The notes beneath the pieces were generated by a model. That model had not been told where the DNA came from. It worked only from the letters and a program-made list of their open reading frames with translations, and did not search any database. Source: Methanofollis sp. (GTDB lineage: Archaea; Halobacteriota; Methanomicrobia; Methanomicrobiales; Methanofollaceae). From it: a stretch of DNA of 5,016 bases. This document shows, piece by piece, positions 4,637-5,016 of this stretch; the first letter of the stretch is position 1; each line of letters begins with the position of its first letter. The stretch is from positions 1-5,016 of the forward strand of contig JAQVHG010000175.1 of NCBI GenBank assembly GCA_028696365.1, in the 5' to 3' direction. Made by a program: the position numbers and the translations under genes.

Positions 4637-5016
4637 TTATGCCTTCCCGAGCCAGACGTCGACCTGCTCAGGGTGGGCGTCGACCCATTTCGCCGCCGCA
4701 TCTTCGCCTTTCATGCCGTCTTCGATATCAAGCATTACGCTGTTCATATCCTCAGCAGTCCAGTGGAACCGTTCCAGGATCCCATAGGCCTCTGGATCGT
4801 CCTTGGCCAGACCCTGGCGTGCAAAGGTGGCGATATATTCGTCCTTCCCGAAGACATCCAGGGGCTCGTCTAGGAACTTCAGATCCCAGCGTGCGAACTT
4901 CCAGTGCGGCACCCATCCCGTGACCACAACCCACTCGTCGCGGTCGATCCCCCTCTTCAGGGCGCTGACCATCCCGGCAGTGGAACTCGGAACTAGTTCA
5001 TAGTCCAGGTTGTATG
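4637..5016 (-). CDS. Glycine betaine-type substrate-binding protein, copy 3 (OpuAC family), C-terminal part; 5' end outside window
   Basis: The frame is open from the right edge to TAA (4637-4639), giving 125 visible residues that begin YNLDYELVPSSTAGM. These align without gaps to the C-terminal part of copies 1 and 2, including VVTGWVPHWKFARWDLKFL with two candidate cage tryptophans, ARQGLAKDDPEAYGIL, and the terminal DVWLGKA. Identity to copy 1 over this part is about two thirds by eye, clearly lower than that between copies 1 and 2, so it is an older or faster-changing paralogue. The ATG at 4972 is internal to the domain and is not the start. The lipobox and first half lie beyond 5016, as may the ATPase and permease genes of the transporter. 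Confidence 0.85.
   Translation of the reverse strand, partial: YNLDYELVPSSTAGMVSALKRGIDRDEWVVVTGWVPHWKFARWDLKFLDEPLDVFGKDEYIATFARQGLAKDDPEAYGILERFHWTAEDMNSVMLDIEDGMKGEDAAAKWVDAHPEQVDVWLGKA

Overview
The window looks like a piece of a methanogenic archaeal chromosome, most probably from the order Methanomicrobiales (Methanoculleus/Methanofollis-like). This is inferred from the gene families (a DUF169 protein, a hydrogenase maturation protease, OpuAC-type betaine-binding lipoproteins), from the moderately high GC of the genes, from archaeal TATA/T-run signals, and from the GC-hairpin intergenic repeats. No rRNA, tRNA or marker gene is present to settle the taxon.

Layout from left to right: (1) the C-terminal 74 residues of a DUF169 protein on the + strand (2-226) with a hairpin/T-run terminator. 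(2) A gene-free stretch (227-802) made almost entirely of small repeats with terminal inverted repeats (TIRs). Element A (265-496) has near-perfect TIRs and an 8-bp flanking direct repeat; element B (505-666) and a partial unit (667-760) follow. (3) A minus-strand hydrogenase maturation protease (803-1240). (4) Minus-strand betaine-binding lipoprotein copy 1 (1266-2159). (5) A decayed 5' fragment of a second maturation protease (2263-2337). (6) About 1.1 kb without a credible gene (2364-3504), filled with degraded and intact copies of the same repeat family, including element D (3164-3434). (7) Betaine-binding lipoprotein copy 2 (3505-4392, minus). (8) A more decayed 5' fragment of the protease (4520-4599). 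(9) The C-terminal part of betaine-binding lipoprotein copy 3, running off the right edge (4637-5016, minus).

The main structural story is a tandem array of one transcriptional unit, [betaine-binding lipoprotein + start of the hydrogenase maturation protease]. It is present three times on the minus strand, with only the most downstream protease intact. Each upstream copy kept the compact intergenic signal (TATA-like element and T-run) and roughly the first 25 codons of the protease before running into the leader of the next binding-protein gene. Mobile repeats later separated copy 2 from its protease remnant. Copies 1 and 2 are close (about 85-88% protein identity by eye) and share a 101-bp perfectly identical tract, which suggests gene conversion. 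Copy 3 is more distant (about two thirds identical over the visible part).

Functionally, the binding proteins should capture glycine betaine or a related osmolyte at the outer face of the membrane for an ABC importer whose ATPase and permease are not in this window. The maturation protease would trim the C-terminus of a [NiFe]-hydrogenase large subunit. No obvious biochemical link joins the two jobs. I see no defence system, CRISPR array or clearly new protein system; the interest lies in duplication history, the repeat family and the cis-elements.
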